The translations under genes and the position numbers were made by a program. The notes under the pieces are model-generated. The model worked only from the letters and a program-made list of their open reading frames with translations. It had not been told where the DNA came from and searched no databases. Positions 5,413 to 5,810 of a DNA stretch of 5,810 bases are shown here, piece by piece. The DNA comes from Bacteroidales bacterium UBA6397. GTDB taxonomy: Bacteria > Bacteroidota > Bacteroidia > Bacteroidales > UBA932. How positions within the stretch are numbered: position 1 is the first letter of the stretch; every line of letters begins with the position of its first letter. The DNA lies in assembly GCA_002439875.1 (NCBI GenBank), contig DJQB01000024.1, positions 1 to 5,810 of the forward strand. Reading direction: 5' to 3'.

Positions 5413-5810
5413 ATGGATAAGCAGAGCATAAAGAGCATCATACTGGAAAAGCAGGCGGCCGTTCAGAACTACCGGCTGATACACAGGGACTTCGCCTTCG
5501 GAGAGAGGATCAACTACGTGCTGGTCGGACTCCGGAGGGCGGGGAAGTCCTGTTTGTTGTATCAGGACATACAGGACAGGATAAAGGCAGGCGAGATTTC
5601 GTCCCGGGATGTTCTTTATGTCAATTTCGAGGATGAGAGGCTGGCCTCTGTCAAATCGGAGGAACTCGGTGTGATTCTGGATGCCTATATGGAGCTGTAC
5701 CCGGGCGGACAGCCGCTTTTCTATCTTGATGAGATCCAGAACGTTGACGGGTGGGAGAAATTTGCGCGCCGCCTTGCTGACTCGCAGTACAGGGTGATGA
5801 TCACCGGCAG
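5413..5810 (+). CDS. AAA-family ATPase, AAA_14/DUF4143 type (3' end outside window)
   Basis: The frame is open from the ATG at 5413 to the window end (132 full codons). An in-frame TAG at 5374-5376 and the lack of another ATG, GTG or TTG between fix the start. The protein begins MDKQSIKSIILEKQ. Walker A is GLRRAGKS (residues 39-46), preceded by the strand INYVLV. A VLYVNFEDERL segment (about 68-78) is typical of this group. Walker B is LFYLDEIQN (102-110), followed by VDGWEKFARRLAD. The visible part stops at VMITG (128-132), the expected sensor-1 strand. This layout matches the predicted ATPases with an AAA_14 core and a C-terminal DUF4143 domain, commonly around 400 residues and often present in many copies in Bacteroidales genomes. 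The DUF4143 part is not visible, so the full assignment rests on the N-terminus. Cellular role of the family is poorly known. A separate transcription unit from the fimbrillin genes is likely. Confidence 0.87.
   Translation, partial: MDKQSIKSIILEKQAAVQNYRLIHRDFAFGERINYVLVGLRRAGKSCLLYQDIQDRIKAGEISSRDVLYVNFEDERLASVKSEELGVILDAYMELYPGGQPLFYLDEIQNVDGWEKFARRLADSQYRVMITG

Noticed and set aside
5413..5810. The ATPase as part of the pilus assembly machinery
   Set aside because: FimA-type pili are lipoprotein-based and are not known to need a cytoplasmic ATPase of this family. The gap, the separate control region and the different gene type point to an unrelated unit.

Overview
The window looks like a piece of a Bacteroidales chromosome (phylum Bacteroidota), probably from a gut or gut-like species; I cannot name the genus. 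The basis is a head-to-tail series of fimbrillin-type (Mfa-like / FimA superfamily) lipoproteins, two of them fused to GLUG repeats, followed by an AAA ATPase of a kind common in this order. All five genes lie on the + strand.

Positions 1-5280 hold one tight gene series, very likely an operon that begins upstream of the window. (1) The 3' part of a fimbrillin-GLUG protein ends at 1240. (2) A complete 715-aa fimbrillin-GLUG lipoprotein starts 3 nt later. (3) A 328-aa fimbrillin lipoprotein overlaps it by ATGA. (4) A 297-aa fimbrillin lipoprotein follows a 12-nt gap that contains a strong Shine-Dalgarno sequence. The three complete proteins have lipoprotein signal peptides. They also share a Thr-Arg/Lys site about 30 residues after the lipid cysteine and a C-terminal Y-x-x-x-L-x-V/L-G-K ... 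W signature. This fits components of a FimA-type (type V) pilus or related surface fibre. The short fimbrillins would be structural or anchor subunits, and the GLUG-bearing ones, with their predicted beta-helix tails, would be tip-like or adhesive subunits. These individual roles are inferred.

Positions 5281-5412 are intergenic. They hold a GC-rich REP-like hairpin (about 5301-5330) and an AT-rich control region. The control region has two 18-bp direct repeats exactly 33 bp apart, the second overlapping a perfect 12-bp palindrome. From 5413 to the window end runs the N-terminal part of an AAA ATPase with clear Walker A and B motifs; it is probably a separate transcription unit.

The most interesting signal is a pair of 8-G homopolymers, one at the 3' end of gene 2 and one inside the signal-peptide codons of gene 3. 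Losing or gaining one G in the second tract would end the protein at residue 21 or about 60. This makes the pilus operon a candidate for phase variation by slipped-strand mispairing, on top of likely modular diversification of the GLUG tails.
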